Of a stretch of DNA of 64,000 nt, positions 11,102-20,171 are shown piece after piece. Position 1 is the stretch's first letter, and each line of letters starts with the position of its first letter. The DNA lies in assembly GCF_009905375.1 (NCBI RefSeq), contig NC_133647.1, forward strand, positions 137,325,263 to 137,389,262, given 5' to 3'. The notes under the pieces were generated by a model, which was given only the letters and a program-made list of their open reading frames with translations, did not search any database and had not been told where the DNA came from. The position numbers and the translations under genes are program-made. The DNA is from Apium graveolens (Eukaryota > Streptophyta > Magnoliopsida > Apiales > Apiaceae).

Positions 11102-12762
11102 AGAAAACCTTCCATCTTCAAGGAAGTGGACAAAATCATATACACCTGATTTGATAATTGGAAATCCTGATGCAGGTGTCAGAACTAGAACAGGTACTTC
11201 GAATGAATGTCTTTACAATTCTTTTCTCTCTCAGTCTGAGCCAAAGAAAGTGGAAGAAGCTCTTCAAGATGCTGATTGGGTGCAAGCAATGCAGGAAGAG
11301 TTGAATGAATTTGAAAGAAACAAAGTCTGGACCTTAGTGCCAAGACCTAAGAATAGATCTGTTGTTGGTAGAAAATGGGCATTCAGAAACAAAACTGACA
11401 GTGATGGCATAATTGTAAGGAACAAGGCAAGGCTGGTTGCAAAAGGATATTCTCAACAGGAGGGAATTGACTATGATGAAACATTTGCGCCAGTTGCTAG
11501 GTTAGAAGCCATAAGGATATTCATGGCTTATGCTGCTCACAAAAAGTTTACTGTCTTTCAAATGGATGTGAAAAGTGCTTTTCTCAATGGAGAATTGGAG
11601 GAGGAAGTATATGTTGAACAACCTCCAGGCTTTGTAGATTCCAAACATTCAGATTATGTCTACAGGCTTGATAAAGCACTTTATGGACTTAAGCAAGCTC
11701 CTAGAGCATGGTATGAGACTTTAGCTCAGTTTCTTCTGGAAAGTGGATTCAACAAAGGAACTATTGACAAAACACTATTCTATCTCAACCATGGCAAGGA
11801 CTTACTTTTGGTCCAGATCATCTTTGGGTCTCCAAATGACAAACTTTGCAAAACGTTTGCCAAACTAATGCAGTCAAGATATCAGATGAGTATGATGGGA
11901 GAACTTAGTTATTTTCTGGGCCTTCAAGTCAAGCAGAGTGAAGAAGGCACTTTTATTTGTCAATCTAAGTACACCAGAAACTTGCTGAAGAAATTTGGAA
12001 TGCAAGACTGTTCAAGTGCATCCACTCCCATGGCCACTGCAACAAAACTGGATAAGGATACTGGTAATTCAGTAGATATTACTGATTACAGAGGTATGAT
12101 TGGCTCACTTCTCTATCTAACTGCTAGTAGACCACATATCATGTTTGCTACCTGTCTTTGTGCAAGATTTCAAGCAGATCCAAGAGAACCTCACTTAACA
12201 GCTGTAAAAAGAATCTTTAAGTATCTTAAAGGAACAGCTGATCTAGGATTATGGTATCCTAGAGAATCAGATTTTAAATTAATAGGTTACTCAGATGCAG
12301 ATTTTGCAGGTTGCAAAATTGACAGGAAAAGCACAAGTGGAAGCTGCCAATTTCTTGGAGGCAGATTGGTTTCTTGGTATAGCAAGAAACAAAAGTCAAT
12401 TTCCACATCAACTGCAGAAGCAGAGTATATTACTGCAAGAAGCTGCTGTGCACAGATTCTTTGGATGAAGAATTAGTTACTGGATTATGGGTTAACATAT
12501 TTCAAAATCCCTATTTACTGTGATAATCAAAGTGCTATTGCTATGACAGGTAATCCAGTTCAACACTCTATGACAAAGCACATCAGCATCAGGTACCATT
12601 TCATCAGGGAACATGTGGATGAAGGTACAGTGGAATTGCATTTTGTTCCCACAGATCAACAAGTAGCAGATATCTTCAAGAAAAACCACTGTGTGAAGCT
12701 ACCTTTACAAAATTGGTAAATGAACTTGGAATGATTTCAGGTTCTTTCTCTAAATCTGCTTA
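11102..12762 (+). pseudogene. Copia pol, reverse transcriptase and RNase H, lacking the YVDD box
   Basis: The frame is open 11,151-12,476 and continues after a TAG (12,474-12,476) to about 12,762. Reverse-transcriptase motifs are clear: [50 protein letters not shown] and [13 protein letters not shown]. Where the catalytic YVDD normally stands, the sequence runs directly from LLLVQI to IFGS (about 11,811-11,826), an in-frame loss of about five codons. The enzyme should therefore be dead. RNase H follows ([19 protein letters not shown], residue ~378, and STAEAEY). A further frameshift occurs near 12,682. Confidence 0.9.
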
Positions 12763-14073
12763 AACTTGTTCTATGTTATCAGACTTTATGATCAGTATTT
12801 ACAGAATTAATCTCTTTATGTATTCTGTGCTTAATTGATAAATGTTTTTAAGTACTGACTGTTGTCTGATATATATCTCTTAACTCTAATAAGTGATATA
12901 TCTATTTAAGTAATCATTCAATCCTATGAGGATAATTGTGCTAGATACTGACCTACTAGTCTTCAATAAACAAATGATCCCATGAAAGAAGTAATTATTT
13001 CTGTGGAAATCTTATGACACAAGCAAATTCTGATACTTGAGCTTAGTTTAGTTTACTTTATTCATCTTATTACTAAGTCCCAAATTAGAATAATGCTACT
13101 CATCTGTTTAAGTTCTGATTCTAGTAAAACTGCTGAATGTACTAAGTGCTGATAAACCTCACTTATCAAAAGAAGAAGAAAAAGAATCAAAGAATAATAT
13201 CAGGTACTCCTTTGAGATCTAGAGTAAAAATGTGAATGGGACGACCCAAGTGCATAGCTGGTATTAAGTAAATATGCATTAGAAAAGCAAAATATTTTCT
13301 TGGTGACTTTTCACACTCTATGATTACTGGAGAAATACTCTGATAATAGCATAAATTCTGATAAGCAGTCGTAACTCACTTACACTGAGAAGCCACTGTA
13401 AAATAGAATTAAAAAAAAAACAGTTGAGGTGGACTCATGCATGAACTCATTTATCAGTAGGTTTCAGGATAATGACAGCTCTTTAGCAAAATTTTAATTA
13501 TGACTTATTTCTAAGATGTACTGAAGTAAATCAGACTTTACTCTTTATTAGTTATTTAGCTTAATGCACACACAAATCACTCCATATGAATGATGAAATT
13601 TTTGTGGTGGTCTATGTTCTTTTAGACAAACAGTCACTGTGTCACCTTGCACAAATTCTGAGGACACGTTCTAGTTATATGTTCTGATGATTAAGTTCTG
13701 AAGACTATAACTCAGAACTTGTATGAAAACTTACTAAGATAGATATTCCTTGTTCGAGTTAAGACATTATGTTCTGATGACTGTTAAGTTCTGGTATAGG
13801 TCTAAGTTCTGATTTTCAGTCTAACCCTTTACATGACTTATCTGTGAGTAAAATTTGGTAACAGTCTCAGATTAATTTAGAATATATTGAAGTGGAAGAT
13901 TAATAGTCTATGGTTAGGACTAATGGCACTCGTCCTTGAACAGTTCACTCTTATTACATGTGCACATTCCTTTTCAAATGACTGTTATTCTTTTTCAAGT
14001 CTAGGGAGACGAGGTAGACTTAACTCTATCTGTCAGCATTAAATATCTTCGCGTCTCCTGGCATTCTCTTGCC
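12763..14073 (+). other. Copia internal non-coding spacer rich in AGTTCTGAT motifs
   Basis: No coding frame. Short repeats of AGTTCTGAT, AAGTACTGA and related words occur throughout and match those in the 3' LTR and the pol/accessory ORFs, so this stretch belongs to the same element as the right LTR. Confidence 0.6.
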
Positions 14074-14081
14074 TATATAAA
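14074..14081 (+). promoter_or_regulatory. TATA box upstream of the 91-codon ORF
   Basis: TATATAAA lies 80 bases before the ATG at 14,154, in a context (pyrimidine-rich, TATATAAACAGCC, then a CA-rich leader) that resembles a plant core promoter. It would allow a subgenomic transcript inside the retrotransposon. Inference from spacing and sequence only. Confidence 0.45.
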
Positions 14082-14153
14082 CAGCCACTTCACATTAGCC
14101 TTTCCATCAATTTTTCTCACAATCTTAACTTCATATTCTTTTTCAAAAACATC

Positions 14154-14429
14154 ATGGTCCGATTCAACATGTTTTTGAATTACCAAAATTTTCATATGGA
14201 GCTAAGCTGCGCCGACTGGCAGCAGGAGTGGCATGTAACTGCCATTCCTGAAGAAATATGGGGCTCTGTCCCACAGGCGGTGCTGAACCGACTTCTGTTC
14301 TTCGAGATGGACTACCAGCTTCATCTTGATCGATTGGAGGAGGAAAGGCGGGAAGCTATCCGTCAGCAAGAGCGAATCATTCGACTCGCTATCTTGTTTG
14401 TCGAAGATAGGAAGAGGAAGATGACTTAA
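14154..14429 (+). CDS. Small accessory ORF of the Copia element (91 aa), unknown function
   Basis: An uninterrupted ATG-to-stop frame preceded by a plausible TATA box. The protein starts MVRFNMFLNYQNFHMELSC, has a central region with EEIWGSVPQ and ends in a charged amphipathic helix (LEERREAIRQQERIIRLA) and a basic tail, suggesting a coiled coil. I do not recognise a characterised domain. It lies between pol and the long accessory ORF. Its integrity among broken neighbours is notable, although a short frame can survive by chance. Confidence 0.45.
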   Translation: MVRFNMFLNYQNFHMELSCADWQQEWHVTAIPEEIWGSVPQAVLNRLLFFEMDYQLHLDRLEEERREAIRQQERIIRLAILFVEDRKRKMT

Positions 14430-14947
14430 TCTCGTCTTCTTCCTGTTCTTCTTCATCCTCAGCTTTGTCAGGCTTCTTAGCTAGGACTAAGGCTGTTGAT
14501 GTTAGATTTAGAAGCTTAGGACAAGATTGTAAAAGATCTGATGTAATTTCAATTTCATCAATGTATTATTTTGATATATTAATGGAATTTGTTTTTGTCT
14601 TATGATCTTGTCTCTGAGAAATTTTGATACGCATTGATAAATCCTGATAAATATTCTGATGATCGTATAAATTATGTCTGACTTTAAGTTCTGATAATGT
14701 TTTATCAGTACTTACTTAACTGATTGATTTTACTCATTCTCACACACAGTTTTTTTCAGAATATTGATATTGCAGAGTAAAATATTTGAATTAGTGGGAA
14801 CAGTTTCAATTTTAAATTAAAACTGATTCACCTTGATTAATGGAATCTAGGTAAGTGGAACGGTTTTTCCTTGAAAAACTGCAAGTGGGTGGTAATTATT
14901 CCTTATTTACCGTGCCCATTACTTTTTGCCTTCTCTATGTATGACAG
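14430..14947 (+). other. Non-coding spacer between the two accessory ORFs
   Basis: 3' UTR-like sequence followed by AGTTCTGAT-type repeats. No coding frame seen. Confidence 0.5.
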
Positions 14948-14970
14948 GTGTCAAGGTATTTACCACTACT

Positions 14971-14978
14971 TTTAAATA
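14971..14978 (+). promoter_or_regulatory. TATA-like element upstream of the long accessory ORF
   Basis: TTTAAATA about 190 bases before the ATG at 15,170, followed by a CT-rich stretch (15,050-15,110) typical of plant leaders. A weak match to TATA consensus. Confidence 0.35.
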
Positions 14979-15169
14979 CATGTCTGCCATGTGTCCTCAA
15001 CGGTTACTTTTTGTGTATAAGTAAAAGAGAGCAAAGATTGTCAAATCTTTTATTTACCTTTATATTTTATCTCTCTCTTTACTTTTCAACTCTCTCATCT
15101 ACTGACGATTTTCTTTTAAGAGGCATTTTCTCAAACACATTACAGGTTACCGATTTCTTTCCAAACATA

Positions 15170-18100
15170 ATGGCACCCAAGGACATTCTCTTTGATGGAG
15201 CAAAGTTTGTTCCTAATAACTTCTCTGCGATACTAAACACTACAGAGGCACCCTCTGAACTTCATTTCATTCAGGACTTTCTCACTAGTTCTGATATTGG
15301 GTTTGCTCTAACTGAGCCTACATCCATTTCTGGAGTTCAAGTACTGGAGTTTTGGAGGAGTGGAGTATATGACAATGGTGGTGCTCAAGGGTCCCCAAGT
15401 ATAATATTTTCATCAGGGGAAGATGAGTATGTTGTGACTTTGTCTACAGTTAGACAGGCATTACAGCTACCTGAGGACTGTGTTTATTCTACTGTTGATG
15501 ACTCAGTTCTTCAAAACATGATGGTTAGTCTGGGATATGAAGGAACATTGACCAAGCTTGGACAGTTGAAGAGATCTTTCATAAGGAGGGAATGGAGTTT
15601 CTTCTTTGATTGCATTACCAAAGCTTTCGCCAACAAATGTTCAAATTTTGATGCAATTCCCATATTCAGCCAACAAATCGGGTATGCAATTCTAAATCAC
15701 ACTGATTTTGATTATGCACGAGCAGTCTTAGGTTTTATTGGGGATAGGATGACAGAAGATCGCAATACTGTATATTTTGCAAGATTTTGTCAGCTTATTT
15801 ATAGTTTTTGTTGTAATCCGCCCCAAAATTTTGGTGATCTCATTCCATCTTTCAGAATAGCTAAGAGAGCTTTTACTGATTTATTATCTTCTGATAATAA
15901 AAAGGCTGTGTTAAGACCCCTTTTAATACCTTTATCTGTCAAACAAGCCTTAATCACCTATGATCCTGTTAAGTACACTGCACTTTATCCTGATGTTCAA
16001 ACATCAGAACCTGGTTCATCAGTACCTACCACCTCTACTCAGCCACCTCAAACCTCTCAACCATCTCTCAGAACATATCTCAAGTCCTATGTGAAGCCTA
16101 CATCTTCTAAGTCAAAGAGAACAAAGACTGTTTCTCAAACACCTCAGAAGAAGAGGAGGATTACTTTGAGAGATGAATCAGATTCTGAGGAACAGATTCT
16201 TTCTTCAGAACCTGTGGTAAATGAAGCTGAGAAAGCAACTTCTCAGAAGGATTCTGATATTGGGGGTTCTAAGCTTCTCAAAAGGCTTAGACGAATGACT
16301 GTTCCTGAAACTCCAAAAGAATCCAAATCAAACAAGAAATACAAGAAACAGAGGGCACAAAGGCCAGTTTCAGATGATGAGGAGGAAGCAGCTAAGGAAG
16401 GGAATCAGGCATCTCTGATCTCACAAGAAAAAGAATTTGATCCAGTTACTTCTTCTCCATCCACTCCATCTCAGGAAACTGTATCTGACAAGGCTAATTT
16501 CCCATCTGTGTCTCTTGGTAATCAAGGCACAAGTGCTGATAATGTTGACCAACACTTAGTTGTGCCTGGAGTAATTTTCTTAGAAGCTCCAACAGCAACA
16601 AATCTTTTGCCAACACCTGTTACTGATGCTATTCAAACTCCGGAATTATCTAAGTCACCTTCTCTGCATCTAGACACTGATGATCAGACTTTAGGTGAGC
16701 ATCAGGATATGGCTGTTGATCAGAACTTAGTATCAGATCAGCAATTAGAGGATGCTGATGCCTCCATTGCTACTCACACTGCTATTATATCAGATGATAC
16801 TGATTCTATAAGTTCTGATGCTGCACATGCTGGGGATACTGGTGATGCTGCTCCAACTGCAAATACTGATGCAGCAGGTCCTTCAGGACACATTCCTCTT
16901 TCTAAGTCTGAACTAGTAAAGAAGTTTGTTACAGAGGAACCACCAGTGCCTTGGAGTGAAACTCCTGCAGGACAGGAGTGGACTAAGGAATGGAACTCAG
17001 TCTCATGTATTCCATCTGCGTTACATCTTACTGAGCACTTGACTAAAGCTGATGAAATGTTAAATTCTGATGATTTCAAAACTCAGCTTCGTGTCACTGC
17101 ATTGAGTACTAAACATCTACAAGGTCTTCATTCAACTACTCATGCAGAAATACACAAGATTCAGGAGAACTTTATCAAACAAGAACAAGTTTGGAAACTT
17201 GATAAGAAAAAGTTCTTTCAACCATCTATGGACAGGATTGCTTATATTGAGAAGACTCAAGATCGTCAACAAGCACATATTGATAAAATTCTGCAAAATC
17301 AAGCTTCTCGGCAATCACAACTGACTGAAATCCAATCTTCAGTTGAATTGCTTATCTCTCTTCTACTTCCTGCTGATGCCAAAAAGGGGGAGAAAGTGAT
17401 TAAGTCCAAATGCAAGGATGACAAGACACTGCAAGGAAAGGATGATGAAAAAGATGACCAAGGAAACTCTGGAATGGGTGGAGGTCATAGTCAAGGTAAA
17501 AGATTCTCATCAAGAAATGCTGAAATTGCAAGTCACAGGATAAGTTCTGATACTGGGAAGAGAATAAGTTCTGATACTGGTAAAAGAATAAATTCTGATG
17601 AACTTCTAGATCTTGATGAAGAAATGTCAAGACAGTTATTTCTTCAAGAAAATCCAGGAATGGACTTGGAAAGTTTAAAGGAAGAAGAAGCTAGACTTAA
17701 ATCAAAGAAAGCCACATCTAAATCTGAAGCTTCTGGTAAAAAGTCACTTCCAAAACTGAAAGGTATTGTGATTAAAGAAAAGGCACAAACTGAAGCAACA
17801 TTTGCTAAATCACAACCAAAGATAGATCCAAGATCCAAGGGTAAAGAAAAGGTTGGTGAACCTATTAAAGTTTATGTACCTCCTATTGATGAAGAAATTA
17901 CTGATAAAGAAGATAATCTTGCTCTGACTTCAAGAAAAGTTCTTAAAACAACCTCTGACACAGCTCAAGTTGTTCAGAGTCAAGAAATTAAAAGTTCTGA
18001 TATTCAAAAGAAGCAAGTAACCTCTGACACAGCTCAAGTTAACTTGATATCAGAAGGAAGATCTAAAACACTCCTACCAGGATTCACTAAAGCAAAACAA

Positions 18101-18838
18101 ACTCAACCTTTGAAGACTACTGCAAGTCGTTTTGAAGCTAGAGTAGTTACTGGAAAGGAAGCAAGAGATAAAACTGGATTGGGAAGTGCTGATGAAAGAA
18201 GAGTACACAACACTACCAATGATCCAACTTCCTTGAGTGAACCAGGAATTGGAGCAACTCCTGAAAGATTGAATCAATTGGAATCTGTACAAATGGTTTA
18301 CCATACCTACTTGAAGGAACACATCTTGTTGTATTTCATGACAGATGGTAGGGTTTATCATATAAGACAAAATGCCATTCCATTGAAGTATTTTGAAGAA
18401 TTGGAGCATGTATTATTCTTACTTCAAGTGGATGACAGATTGACAGGGACTGCTGCAAACTATTTGAAAGAACAGATTCAGAGACAGAAAAGACTTTATT
18501 CTGTTAAGTCTGACAGCATATATGTTCCAAAGTACAGAAATCACAGTGGTGATATTGTTGATATGAAGCCTAATACTGCACAGATCAGAACATATCTTGG
18601 TATTAAGGGGCTTGAGTTTAATCTAGAGTCTGACAAAGCTTATGTCATAAGACTAGATCAGGAGTTGAGAAAAGCAAAGATTAATGATCTCAGAGCTGCA
18701 ATATTTCAAACTGGTGAAGATACTGCAGAGCTTAAAGATGTCAAACGGAGAATGATTGATGAACTCAGATATGCTGAGAAATGTTTGTTGAAGAATTATC
18801 TCAGAACAACTCCTGACATCAGAGAGATCAGAAAATGA
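15170..18838 (+). CDS. Long accessory (env-position) ORF of a SIRE-like Copia element, ~1,222 aa, intact
   Basis: The frame is open from 14,948, but the first ATG with protein-like context is at 15,170 (MAPKDILFDGAKFVPNNF), after a CT-rich leader, giving about 1,222 residues. The N-terminal ~250 residues are globular, with a conserved-looking core (FFFDCITKAFANKC, IGYAILNHTDFDYARAVLGF) of the kind seen in ORFs between pol and 3' LTR of plant SIRE/Maximus elements. The middle is Ser/Thr/Asp-rich with basic patches (QKKRRITLRD, a possible nuclear signal) and short repeats (ISSDTGKR twice). The C-terminal ~200 residues are again globular, ending in charged helices. I see no signal peptide or clear transmembrane segment in the ATG-15,170 form, so calling it an envelope protein would be unsupported. 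It has no stop or frameshift although gag-pol is dead. Function unknown. Confidence 0.75.
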   Translation: MAPKDILFDGAKFVPNNFSAILNTTEAPSELHFIQDFLTSSDIGFALTEPTSISGVQVLEFWRSGVYDNGGAQGSPSIIFSSGEDEYVVTLSTVRQALQLPEDCVYSTVDDSVLQNMMVSLGYEGTLTKLGQLKRSFIRREWSFFFDCITKAFANKCSNFDAIPIFSQQIGYAILNHTDFDYARAVLGFIGDRMTEDRNTVYFARFCQLIYSFCCNPPQNFGDLIPSFRIAKRAFTDLLSSDNKKAVLRPLLIPLSVKQALITYDPVKYTALYPDVQTSEPGSSVPTTSTQPPQTSQPSLRTYLKSYVKPTSSKSKRTKTVSQTPQKKRRITLRDESDSEEQILSSEPVVNEAEKATSQKDSDIGGSKLLKRLRRMTVPETPKESKSNKKYKKQRAQRPVSDDEEEAAKEGNQASLISQEKEFDPVTSSPSTPSQETVSDKANFPSVSLGNQGTSADNVDQHLVVPGVIFLEAPTATNLLPTPVTDAIQTPELSKSPSLHLDTDDQTLGEHQDMAVDQNLVSDQQLEDADASIATHTAIISDDTDSISSDAAHAGDTGDAAPTANTDAAGPSGHIPLSKSELVKKFVTEEPPVPWSETPAGQEWTKEWNSVSCIPSALHLTEHLTKADEMLNSDDFKTQLRVTALSTKHLQGLHSTTHAEIHKIQENFIKQEQVWKLDKKKFFQPSMDRIAYIEKTQDRQQAHIDKILQNQASRQSQLTEIQSSVELLISLLLPADAKKGEKVIKSKCKDDKTLQGKDDEKDDQGNSGMGGGHSQGKRFSSRNAEIASHRISSDTGKRISSDTGKRINSDELLDLDEEMSRQLFLQENPGMDLESLKEEEARLKSKKATSKSEASGKKSLPKLKGIVIKEKAQTEATFAKSQPKIDPRSKGKEKVGEPIKVYVPPIDEEITDKEDNLALTSRKVLKTTSDTAQVVQSQEIKSSDIQKKQVTSDTAQVNLISEGRSKTLLPGFTKAKQTQPLKTTASRFEARVVTGKEARDKTGLGSADERRVHNTTNDPTSLSEPGIGATPERLNQLESVQMVYHTYLKEHILLYFMTDGRVYHIRQNAIPLKYFEELEHVLFLLQVDDRLTGTAANYLKEQIQRQKRLYSVKSDSIYVPKYRNHSGDIVDMKPNTAQIRTYLGIKGLEFNLESDKAYVIRLDQELRKAKINDLRAAIFQTGEDTAELKDVKRRMIDELRYAEKCLLKNYLRTTPDIREIRK

Positions 18839-19034
18839 TGAAGCCAAGTCGAAGATCTACAACTACTTAAATTCTGATGTGTATACAGACTAAAGTTGTT
18901 ATCAGAAGTTGAATTGGTAAAAGCTTTAAGGACTGTAAGTTGTAGTTATCTTGTCTAATTCTCATGTATTTGTACTTAATGTTTTTGACATCATCAAATA
19001 TCTGTTAAACTTGTATATTTTGCTAATTTACAAG

Positions 19035-19044
19035 TTGGGGGAGA
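19035..19044 (+). other. Polypurine tract of the Copia element
   Basis: TTGGGGGAGA immediately precedes the TGTTAG start of the 3' LTR, the normal position for plus-strand priming. Confidence 0.8.
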
Positions 19045-19045
19045 T

Positions 19046-19658
19046 TGTTAGATATATTTGATAATGTCATGGCTAATATGTTTTATGTTTAGATTTCAGA
19101 TCTTATTTGAACAGGACAAATCAGTACTTAACTGATCAGTACTTATACTGGACGTCAGGACTTAAGGGATATCAGTACTTATGTTATCAGGAGATAAGCA
19201 TCAGGAGATAGATATCAGAACTTAAGTACTGAAGGACGATCAGATAAGGACAGTAGCTGATTAAAGTTAAGAAGATCAAGATAAACATAAGAAGATATAT
19301 GCATGAAGAAGGAATTCCGTAAAGAATGGAATACTTGGAAGAAAAGATATCTGATTGATATATATTAGGAAGCAGAATTATATTCCATATCAATTAGCGA
19401 TTATCTTGTAACTGTGTAATATATAAACACAGACATAGGGTTTACACTATAAGTGTTATCATTATCGAGAATATTATTTACTGTAACTCTAGCAGCTCTC
19501 GTGATATTTTGTTCATCACTGAGAGATAACAGTTCCAGATTGTAACAGAGTTTATTGTTTCAATAAAGTTTGTTTTCTGTTACATAAGTTCTTGAAATTT
19601 GATTTGATTGTAATAAACACTGTATTCACCCCCTCTACAGTGAAAGTGTGACCTAACA
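19046..19658 (+). repeat. 3' LTR of the Copia element (613 bp)
   Basis: It runs from TGTTAGATATATTTG to GTGTGACCTAACA. It is rich in AGTACTTA/AGATATCAG words shared with the element interior. A TATA-like ATATATAAACACAG (near 19,420) could mark its promoter. It does not match the 5' LTR at 5190-6491. Confidence 0.82.
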
Positions 19659-20171
19659 AGGTAAGAATACGTACTATGATATTTTGTTAAGTTAAGAATG
19701 TGTCTTTCTTTTCAAATTTAATTTCTGGATTTTCTAAGTTTATGCATATTTGTATAGTATAATTAAGGATCAAAATGCATAACATAACCAAGTATCCAGT
19801 GCATTGTCTTATATATTTAACCATTTTTATATTAACATGATCGTCTTATATATAGGAGTAAATATATATTTACATCCTAATTGTGCAGTATGAATCATGA
19901 ACCTCTATTTGTTTTAGATATCTTAGACAAAATCAACTGCTCTAATATTATCAAACAGATTGTAGTTATACAAAAAATTTAATTATCTTTTAAAAGTTTA
20001 CTTAACAATGTTTTAGCACTTACATATTATATTATGTTGGATATTCATATTTTAATATTATATTTTTATGTATATTTTAGGGAAAGGCCCCGGCTGACAA
20101 TGATGATGTTGATGATGGTCGGGAAAGTGAAAGGACATAATCTGATGATGACGATGACCGAGATATGATTG
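19659..20171 (+). other. Flanking DNA with a possible last exon of a transposon gene (20,081-20,140)
   Basis: The base pair AG at the Copia junction is followed by GTAAGAAT, a good splice donor. About 420 bases later a T-rich tract and TATTTTAG precede 20 codons (GKAPADNDDVDDGRESERT, stop at 20,138-20,140), an acidic tail like the end of a transposon or nuclear protein. The frame shows more acidic codons after the stop. The Gypsy element is inserted just after, at 20,172. This may be the 3' end of a gene of the CACTA whose right end lies at 35,481. Not recognised by family. Confidence 0.35.

Larger units (their letters stand above)
5190..19658 (+). mobile_element. Ty1/Copia retrotransposon, SIRE/Maximus-like, apparently chimeric
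   Basis: Order: LTR-like end, primer site, gag, zinc-knuckle region, protease/integrase, reverse transcriptase/RNase H (the Copia order), a 91-codon ORF, a ~1,222-codon ORF, polypurine tract, LTR. An extra long ORF between pol and the 3' LTR is typical of the SIRE/Maximus lineage. The two LTRs (5190-6491 and 19,046-19,658) differ in length and share no visible similarity. The 5-bp flanks (cgttt on the left, aggta on the right) do not match. Short AGTTCTGAT/AGTACTTA motifs characteristic of the right LTR also fill the interior from about 9.2 kb onward but are absent from the left LTR. This suggests the left end comes from another Copia family through recombination. gag-pol carries several stops and frameshifts. 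Confidence 0.85.

Noticed and set aside
15170..18838. Retroviral-type envelope glycoprotein
   Set aside because: No signal peptide, fusion-peptide-like segment or transmembrane anchor is visible in the form starting at 15,170; position alone does not justify the name.
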